A program made the translations under genes and the position numbers. A stretch of 64,000 bases of DNA from Rhizobium tumorigenes. GTDB lineage: Bacteria > Pseudomonadota > Alphaproteobacteria > Rhizobiales > Rhizobiaceae. The notes under the pieces are model-generated. The model was not told the DNA's origin. It saw only the letters and a program-made list of their open reading frames with translations, and made no database searches. The stretch spans positions 62,001 through 126,000 of the forward strand of contig NZ_CP117259.1 in assembly GCF_003240565.2 (NCBI RefSeq). Reading direction: 5' to 3'. Shown piece by piece: positions 33,107 to 44,500 of this stretch (position 1 is its first letter; every line of letters begins with the position of its first letter).

Positions 33107-33874
33107 TCAGAGAACGGCACAAACGCGGGCCAGGATGTCGAGATAGCCGGTGACATTCCAGGCCGAGCGGCCGATGAAAAGGCCGTCGATATGGTCGCAG
33201 GCCGCGAGTTCGGCGCAGTTGCCGGGATTGACGGAACCGCCATAGAGGCACGGCACACGGCGCCCGAGGATTCCCTCCGCAACCTTGATGATCTCGGCCT
33301 GGCGGGCATCCGCATAATCGGCTTTCGCCGGGATGCCATTTTCACCGATTGCCCAGACGGGCTCGTAGGCGAGCAGCAGCGGTGCTGTCCGCTGCTGCTC
33401 GCTAAGCTTGCCCAGCGCGCCGCGCACTTCGGCGGCAAGAACCTCGTCAGCGCGGCCGCTCTCGCGGTCGGCCAGTGTTTCGCCGATGCAGATCAGCGGG
33501 ATCATTCCGTGACGCACGGTCGCCTCGACCTTGAGGCCGACTGTCTCATCGGTTTCGCCAAAGAATTCGCGTCGCTCGGAGTGGCCGAGTTCGACGACAT
33601 CCATGCCGCAGTCGACCAGCATCAGCGGTGAAATCTCGCCAGTCCAGGCACCGGATTCAGCCCAGTGCATGTTCTGGGCACCGACCTTGACGGCACTGTC
33701 CTTCAGCATCGCCTTAACTTCGCGGATAGAAGTAAAGGGCGGGATGACGAAACATTGCAGGCGCGGATCGTTGACGATCTCCGCGTTGGCAAGTCCCTCG
33801 GCAAAGCTGCGCGCTTCAGCGAGCGTCTTGTTCATCTTCCAACTCGTGCCGATCCAGAAAGGCGTCTCGGTCAT
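33107..33874 (-). CDS. eryH: Triose-phosphate isomerase paralogue acting on L-erythrulose 1-phosphate
   Basis: This 255-residue TIM-barrel enzyme has the TpiA residues GTSWKMNKT (Asn/Lys near residues 13-15), LGHSERREFFGE (catalytic His near 101) and LLAYEPVWAIG (catalytic Glu near 171). The phosphate loop is YGGSVNPGN. It lies in the erythritol operon, where the TpiA-like EryH isomerises L-erythrulose 1-phosphate to D-erythrulose 4-phosphate. GGGAGAG precedes the ATG. It would also be annotated as tpiA2/tpiB; its position makes the housekeeping glycolytic role less likely. Confidence 0.9.
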   Translation of the reverse strand: MTETPFWIGTSWKMNKTLAEARSFAEGLANAEIVNDPRLQCFVIPPFTSIREVKAMLKDSAVKVGAQNMHWAESGAWTGEISPLMLVDCGMDVVELGHSERREFFGETDETVGLKVEATVRHGMIPLICIGETLADRESGRADEVLAAEVRGALGKLSEQQRTAPLLLAYEPVWAIGENGIPAKADYADARQAEIIKVAEGILGRRVPCLYGGSVNPGNCAELAACDHIDGLFIGRSAWNVTGYLDILARVCAVL

Positions 33875-33955
33875 GGTCTTCTCTCCCGGCGCTCAGGGCT
33901 GCGCCCAAATTCATGCTGCTACGATGACAACCGGCGCCGCCAAGGCGGCTGGCGG

Positions 33956-34888
33956 CTAGAGGTTAAGGTCGGAAATCCCGGTGTCGATGTGCGGCGCCCA
34001 GAAGGCGATCGACTCGGCGATCTGCTCGATCACCTGCCGGTCGTTGGGCTCGCGCTCCTTGAACGACAGCTCCAGGCAGATTTCATTGTCTTTGGCGCCG
34101 CCCTCGGCGAAAGCGGCAAGCAGCGGCTCCGGCTGGACACGCCCCTTGGCGTTGAATTCCGCCGTGAACGGCCGGTGGCCGCCCTTGTCCATTAGCGATT
34201 GCTTGATGTGGATGATCGGCGACACCGGCGGCACCGCCCGTGCCCAGGCATAGGGATCGATATCGTCCGGATTGCTGCTGGTGACATCGCCGTGGTCGAT
34301 ATCGGCCATCATCCACATCGGCACTGCCATATTGCCCGCGGTCAGGCGATCCTGGAGGGCAAAGCTGGCAGCGATGGTTTCGCCGAACTCGCGGCCGATC
34401 GACATCGGCTCCCAGAACACGTAGCTCAGACCCGCTGCCTTGGCATGCTCGGCCACCTCGGCCCAGCAATCGATGGCGATCTTGATCAGCTCCTCGCGCC
34501 GCGCCGCGTCGTCGAAATCGCGGTAGGTGAAAATGGCAAACTGCGTGCCGACGGAGCTGCCGCCGAGATCTGCGGTGATGTCGGCGAAGGTCTTGAACCA
34601 TTCGACATAGTAGCGCCGCACATCCGCATCCGGATGGCCGAAATGGTTGAGGCGGCCATAGGGCCCTGTCATACCGGAGGTGACGCGTACGCCGGTGCGG
34701 GTCAATGCAGATCGCATGTCGCGCGTCAGGCGCCGGATGACGGCAGCGGGCCAGGAGGGGTTGATGAACTCGTGCGTCAACTGCACATCGCGGATCTTCA
34801 GGTCACGCGCGATAGCGCCGATCAGGTCGGCCGGCTCGGCATAGCGGTTGACCAGCGGGTTGGTGTTAAGCGACAGCGTCAGCCCCAT
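33956..34888 (-). CDS. eryC: D-erythrulose 1-phosphate 3-epimerase EryC (AP-endonuclease-2-type TIM barrel)
   Basis: This 310-residue sugar phosphate isomerase/epimerase-fold protein has a putative metal-ligand series at VFWEPMSIGREFGET (Glu near 170), MWMMADIDHGD (Asp/His near 205), IIHIKQSLMDKGGHRPF and NEICLELSFKERE (late Glu). In the Brucella pathway EryC epimerises D-erythrulose 1-phosphate to L-erythrulose 1-phosphate. AGGAG lies 7 bases before the ATG. Its place between eryB and eryH fits the pathway order. Confidence 0.9.
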   Translation of the reverse strand: MGLTLSLNTNPLVNRYAEPADLIGAIARDLKIRDVQLTHEFINPSWPAAVIRRLTRDMRSALTRTGVRVTSGMTGPYGRLNHFGHPDADVRRYYVEWFKTFADITADLGGSSVGTQFAIFTYRDFDDAARREELIKIAIDCWAEVAEHAKAAGLSYVFWEPMSIGREFGETIAASFALQDRLTAGNMAVPMWMMADIDHGDVTSSNPDDIDPYAWARAVPPVSPIIHIKQSLMDKGGHRPFTAEFNAKGRVQPEPLLAAFAEGGAKDNEICLELSFKEREPNDRQVIEQIAESIAFWAPHIDTGISDLNL

Positions 34889-34952
34889 CGGTAGCTCCTG
34901 TAAACGGTGCGTGGCCGACCTCGTCGACTACGCCTGTAAAAATCGCAGTGGC

Positions 34953-36464
34953 TCAGGCCGAGCGCGCCATTTGCCCATCGAACCAGGCGCCGAAAGCGGC
35001 CTTTTCTTCGGCACTCATGTGCAGGCCGTGCTTTGTGCGGCGGGTCAGGATGTCCTCCGCCGTTTCTGCCCATTCCTGCTCGATCACGTAGCGCACTTCT
35101 GCCTCATAGAAGTTGGGCCCGAAACATTGGCCGAGGGCTGCCACCGATGTGGCACCGCCGATCAGCTTCGATGTGCGGGCGCCATAGAGGCGGGCATAAT
35201 GGCGGGCGAGCCCGCGCGGCAGCCAGGCATAATCGCGCTGCAGCTTTTCGAGAAAGCGAGGCACGTCGGCGCCCTCTATGTCGCCGCCCGGCAGGATGCC
35301 CTTGGCCGTCCAGTCTGGTCCCATCTTCGGGAAGGTCGCCTGGAGCTTCTGGATAGCGTGTTCGGCGAGCTTGCGGAACGTGGTGATCTTGCCGCCGAAG
35401 ACATTCAGCAAGGGCGCGCCGCCCGTCGTGTCGAGGTCGAAGACGTAGTCGCGGGTAACGGCGGAAGGGTTACCCTTGCCGTCGTCGTAGAGCGGCCGGA
35501 CGCCGGAGAACGTCTGCAGCACGTCCTCGCGGCGGAGCGTCTGCTTGAAGTATCGATTGACGGCGTTGAGCAGGTATTCGATCTCGCTCTCGTCGGCCGA
35601 AACGGCTTCAGGCGCACCCTCGTAGGGGATGTCGGTGGTGCCGATCAGGGCCTTGTCACCCTCGTAGGGATTGATGAAAATCACGCGCTTGTCGTGGTTC
35701 TGCACCAGATAAGCCTGCGGTCCGTCCCAGAATTTCGGCGTGATGATGTGGCTGCCCTTGACTAGCCGAACGTTGCGGCTGGAATTGGTGCCGGCGACGC
35801 GGCCGATGATGTCGTTGACCCAGGGGCCGCCGGCATTGACCAGAGCCCGCGCCATGACGACGCGCTTGGCGCCGGTGCGCGTGTCGGTCATCTGCACCCG
35901 CCACAGATCGCCCTCGCGCCGTGCGGAGTTGCAGACGGTGCGCGTCAGCACTTCGGCGCCGTGTTCGGCGGCGTCCTTGGCGTTCAGCACGACCAGTCGG
36001 GCATCGTCGACCCAGCAGTCGGAATACTCGAAGCCCCTGGTGTATTTGTCCTTGATCGGCGCGCCTTCGGGATCGCGCCTGAGGTCGAGCGTGCGGGTTG
36101 CCGGCAGTTTTTTACGGCCGCCGAGATGGTCGTAGAGAAACAGGCCTAGGCGCACCAGCCAGGCGGGCCGATCATTGGGACTGTGCGGCAGCACGAAGCG
36201 CATCGGCCAGATGATGTGGCTCGCTGAATTCAGCAGCACTTCGCGCTCGATCAGGGCTTCGCGGACCAGACGGAATTCGTAATACTCGAGGTAGCGCAAC
36301 CCACCATGCACCAGCTTGCCGGAGCGCGACGACGTGCCTTGCGCAAGGTCATCTTTTTCGCAGAGGATCACCGACAGCCCACGGCCCGCAGCATCGCGCG
36401 CGATGCCGGCGCCATTGATGCCGCCACCGATGATGAACATGTCTACCGTTTGAATATCGCTCAT
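34953..36464 (-). CDS. eryB: D-erythritol 1-phosphate dehydrogenase EryB (GlpD family)
   Basis: This 503-residue flavoprotein has the N-terminal FAD motif GGGINGAGIARDAAGRG (residues ~10-26), then SGKLVHGGLRYLE (~50) and a central FGGKITTFRKLAEHA. The C-terminal DAO_C-type domain is characteristic of GlpD-like enzymes. EryB oxidises D-erythritol 1-phosphate to D-erythrulose 1-phosphate with electrons going to quinone. The ATG at 36464 has GGAG 7-8 bases upstream; the ATG 6 bases earlier is too close. It is distinct from the second GlpD-type gene at 47866-49581, with which it shares only the family motifs. Confidence 0.92.
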   Translation of the reverse strand: MSDIQTVDMFIIGGGINGAGIARDAAGRGLSVILCEKDDLAQGTSSRSGKLVHGGLRYLEYYEFRLVREALIEREVLLNSASHIIWPMRFVLPHSPNDRPAWLVRLGLFLYDHLGGRKKLPATRTLDLRRDPEGAPIKDKYTRGFEYSDCWVDDARLVVLNAKDAAEHGAEVLTRTVCNSARREGDLWRVQMTDTRTGAKRVVMARALVNAGGPWVNDIIGRVAGTNSSRNVRLVKGSHIITPKFWDGPQAYLVQNHDKRVIFINPYEGDKALIGTTDIPYEGAPEAVSADESEIEYLLNAVNRYFKQTLRREDVLQTFSGVRPLYDDGKGNPSAVTRDYVFDLDTTGGAPLLNVFGGKITTFRKLAEHAIQKLQATFPKMGPDWTAKGILPGGDIEGADVPRFLEKLQRDYAWLPRGLARHYARLYGARTSKLIGGATSVAALGQCFGPNFYEAEVRYVIEQEWAETAEDILTRRTKHGLHMSAEEKAAFGAWFDGQMARSA

Positions 36465-36546
36465 CTGCATTCTCCTGCGGCATGTGCCAGTGTCTTTTTC
36501 CGGTTCTGCCGGATGTGATTGTCGATCGGGGTCAGTCTGAAGGGGA

Positions 36547-38115
36547 TCATGCAGCCGGCGCCTGCTGGGCCGCGAGCATGTCCCATATGGGCTCGAGTGC
36601 CTCGCGCGCCTGCCTATAGGCTGGAAACGTCCGGTCGTAGACCGGCACCAGCGACGGGTCCGGTGCTGTACCCGCACCGAGCAAGGGCGTGACCCATTCG
36701 GCGATGCAGGCGTTCATGTCAGGGTAGACGCCGACGGCCACCGCCGCCATCATCGCCGCACCGGCAGCCCCGGCCTCCTCGCGCGCCGAGACGCGGACAC
36801 TAGCGCCGGTAGCGGCAGCAAGCACGCCGCCCAGTGCCTTGGAACGGGCAGCACCGCCCGTCAGCCGCAACTCGCGCGGCAGTGCACCCATCGCCACGTA
36901 GCAATCGCGCGCTGCCATGCCGAGACCCTCGATAACGCTGCGCAGGAGATCGGGATAACGATGTCCGGCATTCAGCCCGATGAAACCGGCGCGTGCGCTA
37001 GCGTTGACGAACGGGCCTCTTTCCCCGGCTTCGGAAATGTAGGGGTGATAGAGAACGGCTCCCGGCCGGCTCGCCGCCATCCAGTTGTCGATGCGGGCGA
37101 CCATCTCTGCGTGGGAAGGTGCAGTGCCGCCCTCGCCGATCAGGTCGGCGGCCACGTGCAGGATCCAGTCAAGGTTGAGCGTCGCTGCCATGTTGGTCTG
37201 CATCTGCGTCACCATGCCCGGCACCGGCAGCGCCATGATATAGCCCGTTCCTTCGGCATTCAGTTGCGCATCGGCTGTTTTGACCGGGCGCATGTGGACG
37301 CCGGTCGAGCCGATGACCGTGCAGGCGGCATAGAGGTCGCCGGTCCAGACGCCTGCACCCATGCCGGTCATCACCATGTCGACATAGCCGAGACTGACGG
37401 GCGTGCCCTGCCTAAGGCCGGTTGCGGCGGCGGCTGCTACCGTCAGCGGATGCGTCACCTCGGTCCCGTCGATGATTTCCGGCAGCAGATGCCGTCGCGA
37501 TGAAAGCCCCAGCGCCGCGATTACCCCGTCATCGTAGGAGCGGCTTCGAAAATCGCCGAAGGTCCAGCAAGCTTCGGATGGGTCCGTGGCACGAACGCCG
37601 GTGAGATTGAGATAGAGCCAGTCCTTGCAATGCAGAGCCACTTCGGCGCGGTCGAGCAGCTCCGGCGCAGTGGCAGACATGTGAGCCATCTGTGCGCCCT
37701 GCTGGCAGGTGTTGAGGCCGGTTCCGGTGGTCTCGAAGCGCGTCCGCTCTCCGGATGCGCCGACCAGCTTTCTGACCGTCGGCGCGGCGCGCGCGTCGAG
37801 CCAGATCCAGGCGTCTCCGACCGGGGCATCGTCAGCGCCCACCAGCCAGGTGCCATCCCCCTGTGCCGTTACGGCGACTGCAGCAGTCCGCGCGGCAAGC
37901 TCCGGCACCTTTTCGCCAAGTCCCCGGAGTGCGGCGGCACATTCGTCCCAGGTCCGGGCAAGCGGTTGCGTCGCCGAACCGTCCTGTCCCGAATTATAGC
38001 GGTTTGCGACCGATGCCGAGGCAATCTGCCGTCCGGCAAGATCGAACGCCACGGCCTTGATCACCGAGGTGCCGGCATCGATGCCGACGAGGATGTCCTG
38101 TCCGGCATCAGCCAT
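36547..38115 (-). CDS. eryA: Erythritol kinase EryA (FGGY family)
   Basis: This 522-residue FGGY kinase has an N-terminal ATPase loop GIDAGTSVIKAVAFD (residues ~11-25) and the catalytic region with TAQGDGTWLV and WIWLDARA. The C-terminal adenosine loop is ELRLTGGAARSKALGGVLA (~395). It phosphorylates erythritol to D-erythritol 1-phosphate, the first step of the locus. The order eryD-A-B-C-H-I on one strand supports the substrate. It belongs to the same superfamily as the kinase at 45567 but differs throughout the substrate domain. Confidence 0.92.
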   Translation of the reverse strand: MADAGQDILVGIDAGTSVIKAVAFDLAGRQIASASVANRYNSGQDGSATQPLARTWDECAAALRGLGEKVPELAARTAAVAVTAQGDGTWLVGADDAPVGDAWIWLDARAAPTVRKLVGASGERTRFETTGTGLNTCQQGAQMAHMSATAPELLDRAEVALHCKDWLYLNLTGVRATDPSEACWTFGDFRSRSYDDGVIAALGLSSRRHLLPEIIDGTEVTHPLTVAAAAATGLRQGTPVSLGYVDMVMTGMGAGVWTGDLYAACTVIGSTGVHMRPVKTADAQLNAEGTGYIMALPVPGMVTQMQTNMAATLNLDWILHVAADLIGEGGTAPSHAEMVARIDNWMAASRPGAVLYHPYISEAGERGPFVNASARAGFIGLNAGHRYPDLLRSVIEGLGMAARDCYVAMGALPRELRLTGGAARSKALGGVLAAATGASVRVSAREEAGAAGAAMMAAVAVGVYPDMNACIAEWVTPLLGAGTAPDPSLVPVYDRTFPAYRQAREALEPIWDMLAAQQAPAA

Positions 38116-38189
38116 GGAATCTGGTTCCCGTTTCGGTACTGCTCGATATCATGCTGTTATCCATAGAACTCTCCCCCTCACCCGTCCCC

Positions 38190-39155
38190 TCAGGCCAGGT
38201 TATCTCGCAGCAGTGCTTGCGCCGTGCGTTCGTCAGTGATCAGTCCGCTCAGCAATCCGCTTTTCATCACCGCCGCGATCGCCCCGACCTTGTTCTTGCC
38301 GCCGGCAATCGCGACGATACGCCGGCCCTTCATGGCATCAAGACCCGGCGACAATGTTCGCGCCGACAGCGATGTCTCCAACGCCTTGCCAGTCTTGTCG
38401 AAGAAATGCCCGAGCACCTCGCCGACGCCGCCGAGTTCGCGGACTTCAGCGATCTCCGCCGCCTCGATCATATGCGACGCCACCAGCTGCGCGTCCGGCT
38501 CGACGGTGCCGATGCCGACGACCATCGGATCGGCGCCTGCCGCAAGTTCGAAAATCTCGCGCACGCCGCGTTGCGACAGGAGAACCTCGCGATCCTCCAT
38601 GGTGTTGGCAAACAGCGGGATCGGCATGACGTAGGCAGCTGCCCCCGTCTTCTCGGTCAGGCGATGCATCACATCATGCGGGTTTGCCGCATAGTTTCGT
38701 GTCACCCCGCCGAGCAACGATACGAACCGTACCCGGCCGGCATCGAGGCGGGCCATTTCCTTCACGGCCGCCGCCAGCGTCCGGCCATGGCCGATGCCTA
38801 TCACGCCGCCGTGGAAGTTCTCGATCTCGCGCTGCAGAAAGCCGGCCCCGGCCATGCCGAGTGCCTTGAGAGGCAACCCCTGTTCATGGAGATCAGGAAC
38901 CACTTCCGCGTAGGTGAGGCCGTAGTCGCTCTCCAACCGGCGCTCGAGTGTCACGCATTCGGCGATGTCGCCTTCGATCGTCACCTTCACGGCACCGTTC
39001 TGGTTTGCGCGCGCGATCAGCCGATGTGCTTTAACACTGGTGATGCCGAGGCGGTTGGCGACTTCGGATTGCGTCAGGCCGGCAGCGTAATGAAGCCAGG
39101 CCGCGCGCACGGCGAGGCTGTCTTCATTGTCGCGCTTGTCGGCAAATCGCGCCAT
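38190..39155 (-). CDS. eryD: Erythritol operon regulator EryD (SorC/DeoR-like)
   Basis: This 321-residue protein has an N-terminal helix-turn-helix (residues ~15-45: VRAAWLHYAAGLTQSEVANRLGITSVKAHRLIARA) and a C-terminal SorC sugar-binding domain with GIGHGRTLAAAV (~118) and VGIGTVEPDAQL. EryD represses the ery genes and releases them when an erythritol metabolite is present. Here it is the first gene of the leftward operon, next to the 687-base control region that also serves the divergent transporter genes, an order different from the eryABCD arrangement of Brucella. Confidence 0.92.
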   Translation of the reverse strand: MARFADKRDNEDSLAVRAAWLHYAAGLTQSEVANRLGITSVKAHRLIARANQNGAVKVTIEGDIAECVTLERRLESDYGLTYAEVVPDLHEQGLPLKALGMAGAGFLQREIENFHGGVIGIGHGRTLAAAVKEMARLDAGRVRFVSLLGGVTRNYAANPHDVMHRLTEKTGAAAYVMPIPLFANTMEDREVLLSQRGVREIFELAAGADPMVVGIGTVEPDAQLVASHMIEAAEIAEVRELGGVGEVLGHFFDKTGKALETSLSARTLSPGLDAMKGRRIVAIAGGKNKVGAIAAVMKSGLLSGLITDERTAQALLRDNLA

Positions 39156-39842
39156 GTGCTTTCCGAAGCCTCTGGATTCAACTGAAATTATTGTCGGTCA
39201 ATGTAATTTTTTGCACGTTTTTATAACATAAGTCAACATTATCACATGTCGTATTTGGGGGAATTTCGGATGGAGTGGGAGAGGTATTGCCCTTGCAGGT
39301 CTCCGTGACCTCAAGAGGCGGTCTGCAGACTTAAACAGGCCGCACTAACCCGAATTTGCCGAAAACTGCCGCAATATTGAGCATTTTAAGCTAGATATGG
39401 CCGCGAGTTGACGGTTTTTGCATACCGAATAGACTCAGGTATTGGACAATGCGGTTTAGGTCCGCTCTATCCGCGGTCTTCACTTCATGCTTTCATGTTG
39501 CTCTATCGGCCTCGGGCTTTGTTTTTTGTGCTCTGAAACAGCTCCGAGGTAATTGACAACATCCAGGGTATATCACATATTGAAAGTGGCTGATAACATA
39601 ATTATACCACAGCCGGAACCGGCGGGTTGAGGAAACTCCGCTTCAAGTGACATTCATAATGCAGAGGGCTGTCCATTCGGAGCCTGACGCAATCCGCCGC
39701 TTGGAGGAGGGGCGACCATGCAAGTTTCAGCGCCTCACCCCGTTCGTCTTCATCGTTTCGCTGTCCCTGTCGCCATTGGCAGTGCGCTCTGGCGCGGCAG
39801 CCTCTCCCCTTCCCGCATCGTCAAGTCAAAGGTGGTCACACC
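39156..39842. other. Divergent control region between eryD and the transporter operon
   Basis: These 687 AT-rich bases without a credible gene separate the two ery transcription units. ATAACATAA occurs at both ends (39223-39231 and 39593-39601), near the presumed start regions, and could be a half-site for EryD. A sigma70-like promoter at 39553-39581 faces right. A frame at 39647 that crosses into the DUF2291 gene has no family resemblance and was not called. Confidence 0.5.
39553..39581 (+). promoter_or_regulatory. Candidate promoter of the eryEFG operon
   Basis: TTGACA (39553-39558), a spacer of exactly 17 bases, and CATATT (39576-39581, 4 of 6 match to TATAAT). It lies about 260 bases before the first gene, so a long leader is implied. 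The assignment rests only on this pattern. Confidence 0.4.
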
Positions 39843-40495
39843 ATGAGCAATCTGGTCGGTACCTCGATACCCAATCCTCCCAAGCCCCGCCTCGGCCTGA
39901 TCATCGGTTCCGTCGCCATTGTCGTGCTGGTCGCTGCCATGGCGTTCGATACCAAGGTTGTGAAGATCGGCTCCGAGGCGGGCGCGCAGCCCAATGCGTT
40001 CTCGCCCGAGACATTCGGTTCGACCGAGTTTCCGAAGATCCAGGCGGCGATCGAGAAGCGGGCAGTCAGCGCTGACACCCTGGCGACCGCAATTGCAGCG
40101 AACAAGGACGCGGCGGCCAAGCAGTATGGCGTGCCCGGTGGCGTAGGGCCGGAGATTTCAGTCAAATTCACCGGCGTCGTCGGTGCTGCCAAATCCGGCA
40201 TCTATACGGTTGCGGTTCCCGGTGTTCCGAGCACGGTGACGATCCGTGTCCAGACTGGCCCGGCGATCAACGGCACCGACCTGCGCGATTCCACTGGTAC
40301 CGTGACCTTCGACCAGTTTACCAACCAGATCGAGTACCAGAATGCCGGCTCGGCGCTGAACAAGGAAATGAAGGCGCAGGTGCTTTCCAAGATCGACGCA
40401 GCAAATCTTACCGGCAAAACCGTGTCGGTCGTCGGCGTCTTCCAGCTCATCAACCCTAATAGCTGGCTTGTCACGCCGGCCAAGCTGGATGTCCA

Positions 40496-40499
<4 letters not shown>
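39843..40499 (+). CDS. DUF2291 membrane-anchored protein of the erythritol transport operon
   Basis: This 218-residue protein has one N-terminal membrane segment (residues ~18-35) and a periplasmic body (EFPKIQAAIEKRAV, FTGVVGAAKSGIYTVAVPG, VSVVGVFQLINPNSWLVTPAKLDVQ). DUF2291 genes accompany sugar ABC transporters of the rhizobial erythritol/ribose-like type. The final ATG of its neighbour overlaps its stop (ATGA), so it is coupled to eryE. It may be an accessory periplasmic partner of the transporter; its function is unproven. Confidence 0.85.
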
Positions 40500-42036
<1,537 letters not shown>

Positions 42037-42040
<4 letters not shown>

Positions 42041-43164
42041 CGAAGAAGAACGGAGCCATGACCATGAGCGAAGCTGGTCCATCCCGCGCAACCACCAAGC
42101 CAGGCCTCTTCAGCGGCGGCTTCGACCTTGGCCGCCTGCTGCTCGAGGGGCGCGCCTTCTTCGCGTTGATCCTCATCATCGTCGTCTTCTCGATGCTTTC
42201 GCCCTATTACTTCTCGACCGCCAACTTCCTGACGATGGCCTCGCACGTCGCCATCTTCGGCATTCTCGCGGTCGGCATGCTGCTGGTCATCCTGAACGGC
42301 GGCATCGATCTTTCGGTCGGGTCGACGCTCGGCCTGTCCGGTTGCATCGCCGGCTTCATGATGCAGGGCATCACGCTGAAGGTGTTCGGCGTCATCCTGT
42401 TTCCCCCGGTCTGGGTCGTCGCCGTGCTGGCCTGCTGCCTCGGCGCGCTCGTCGGGCTGGTCAACGGCGTGTTGATTGCCCGCTTCAAGGTTCCAGCCTT
42501 CGTCGCGACGCTCGGTGTCATGTACATGGTGCGCGGCGTGGCGTTGCTGATGACCAACGGCCTCACCTACAACAACCTCGGCGGCAAGCCCGAACTCGGC
42601 AACACCGGCTTCGATTGGCTCGGCTTCAACCGGTTGGCCGGCGTGCCACTCGGCGTCGTCGTGCTTGTCGTTATCGCGTTCCTCGTCAGTGTCATGCTCA
42701 ATCGCTCCGCCTTCGGTCGCTGGCTTTATGCTTCCGGCGGCAACGAGCGGGCAGCCGAACTCTCCGGCGTTCCGGTCAAGCGTGTGCAGATCCTGGTCTA
42801 CGTGCTTTCCGGCGTATGCGCCTCGATTGCCGGCCTGATCCTGTCCTCGCAGCTGACGTCGGCCGGGCCGACGGCCGGGACATCCTACGAATTGACTGCG
42901 ATTGCTGCCGTCGTCATCGGCGGCGCGGCGCTCACCGGCGGACGCGGTAATATCCGTGGCACGCTGCTCGGCGCCTTCGTCATCGGCTTCCTGTCCGACG
43001 GTCTGGTGATCATCGGCATCTCGTCCTACTGGCAGACGGTTTTCACCGGCGCGGTCATCGTGCTCGCGGTGTTGCTCAATGCCATCCAGTATAGCCGCCG
43101 CGCCAAGAAACCCGTCTCGACGGGCGGCCAGACCACTTCTCCGCAACTGGGAGGTAAAGCGTGA
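42037..43164 (+). CDS. eryF: Sugar/polyol ABC transporter permease EryF (RbsC-like)
   Basis: This permease of up to 375 residues (BPD_transp_2 family) has eight to ten hydrophobic segments and the motifs NGGIDLSVGSTLGLSG (~85-100) and ELTAIAAVVIGGAALTGGRGNIRGTLLGAF (~287-316) that mark RbsC-like proteins. The ATG at 42037 overlaps the eryE stop; starts at 42058 and 42064 are also possible, the last having GGAG 8 bases upstream. It forms the membrane channel with EryE and EryG. Confidence 0.9.
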
Positions 43165-43233
43165 AGGCTTGTTCCGCAGCCGAGAAGAATTCCGGGTAAC
43201 CGGCACTACCATCAACCAAGGAGGAAAGTTTCC

Positions 43234-44193
43234 ATGTTAAACAAGACAAGACTTCTCATGCTGTCGGCTGTCGTTCTCACCGGACCGCTTATGGCCGCAT
43301 CGTCTACTTCGGCATTCGCCGACGGCCTGATCTCGATCATCGTCAACGACCCGGCCAACCCCTACTGGCTGACCGAAGGCAACGTTGCTGCGGCTGAAGC
43401 CAAGAAGCTCGGCTACACCTCGAATGTCGGCGCCCACAAGGGTGACACCAACACCGAGAGCAACCTGATCGATACCGCGATCACCAACAAGTCGGTCGCG
43501 ATCATTCTCGATCCGGCCAATGCCAGCGGTTCCGTCGGTGCCGTCAAGAAGGCCGTTGCCGCCAACATTCCGGTGTTCCTGGTCAATGCTGAAATCAACC
43601 AGGCCGGTCTTGCCAAGGCACAGCTCGTGTCGAACAACGCCCAGGGCGCTGCCCTCGGTGCGCAGGAATGGATCAAGGCCGTTGGCGACAAGGGCAAATA
43701 CGTCGAACTTCTCGGCGCGCCTTCCGACAACAACGCCGCGACCCGTTCCAACGGCTATGAAACGGTGCTGACGCAGTATCCCGATCTCGAAAAGGTCGGT
43801 TCCGACGTTGGCAACTGGGATCGTACCCAGGGTCACGACAAGATGCAGAACCTTCTGCAGGCCCATCCGGACATCACCGGCGTCATCAGCGGCAACGACG
43901 AAATGGCTCTCGGCGCGATCGCTGCGCTGAAGGAAGCCGGCAAGCTCAAGGGCATCAAGGTCGGCGGCTTCGACGGTTCGCCGGATGCTGTGGCTGCCAT
44001 CAAGGCCGGAGAACTGCAGTACACCGTTCTGCAGCCTGTCGCCGTGTTCTCGGCAAAGGCTGTCGACCAGGCAGATTCGTTCCTGAAGACGGGCAAGACC
44101 GGTGTCGAAACCGAGAAGCAGCTCTTCGATTGCCTGATCATCAACAAGGACAACATCGCCAAGTACACGGCACCCTTCACCCTGTCCGAGTAA
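43234..44193 (+). CDS. eryG: Periplasmic erythritol-binding protein EryG (RbsB-like)
   Basis: This 319-residue binding protein has a signal peptide (residues 1-29, cleavage after STSAFA). A type I periplasmic-binding fold follows: IIVNDPANPYWLTEG, SVAIILDPANASGSVGAVKKA, NDEMALGAIAALKEAG and VGGFDGSPDAV. A strong AAGGAGG site lies 8-9 bases before the ATG, fitting higher synthesis of the binding protein than of the membrane parts. A hairpin lies just after the stop. It is assigned to erythritol by the locus. Confidence 0.92.
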   Translation: MLNKTRLLMLSAVVLTGPLMAASSTSAFADGLISIIVNDPANPYWLTEGNVAAAEAKKLGYTSNVGAHKGDTNTESNLIDTAITNKSVAIILDPANASGSVGAVKKAVAANIPVFLVNAEINQAGLAKAQLVSNNAQGAALGAQEWIKAVGDKGKYVELLGAPSDNNAATRSNGYETVLTQYPDLEKVGSDVGNWDRTQGHDKMQNLLQAHPDITGVISGNDEMALGAIAALKEAGKLKGIKVGGFDGSPDAVAAIKAGELQYTVLQPVAVFSAKAVDQADSFLKTGKTGVETEKQLFDCLIINKDNIAKYTAPFTLSE

Positions 44194-44205
44194 TCCGACT
44201 TCGGG

Positions 44206-44223
44206 GGCGGCCTTCGGGCCGCC
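44206..44223 (+). terminator. Terminator-like hairpin after eryG
   Basis: GGCGGCC-TTCG-GGCCGCC, a 7-bp perfect stem with a UUCG tetraloop 12 bases after the eryG stop, followed by TCCTCTTC, a weak T-tract. It probably ends most eryEFG transcripts. The remaining bases to 44500 contain nothing else recognised. Confidence 0.6.
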
Positions 44224-44500
44224 TCCTCTTCATGACCAAAGCCCGCGAATAGGTTGACTTGTCCACACCCTAGACCGTTGGCATGTCGGGTCGCGACGCA
44301 TTACCGTTTGTGACGGCGTCCTGTTCGCGCCATAGATAGTGGGCCGGGCGGGACAACCGCCCAATTGAACTCGAGCATGCCGGCCCGAACGTGATGACAA
44401 TGTCCTCGCATTTGCTGAAGACGACGGGTGCTGTACGTGCTGCCTCTGCGACGTTGCCCGTAGCCGCATCCGACGGCATGACAGGCCTGGGCCGGTGACC

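Noticed and set aside
39647..40075. 142-codon frame in the ery control region running into the DUF2291 gene
   Set aside because: It overlaps the confirmed DUF2291 gene in another frame for most of its length and has no family resemblance.
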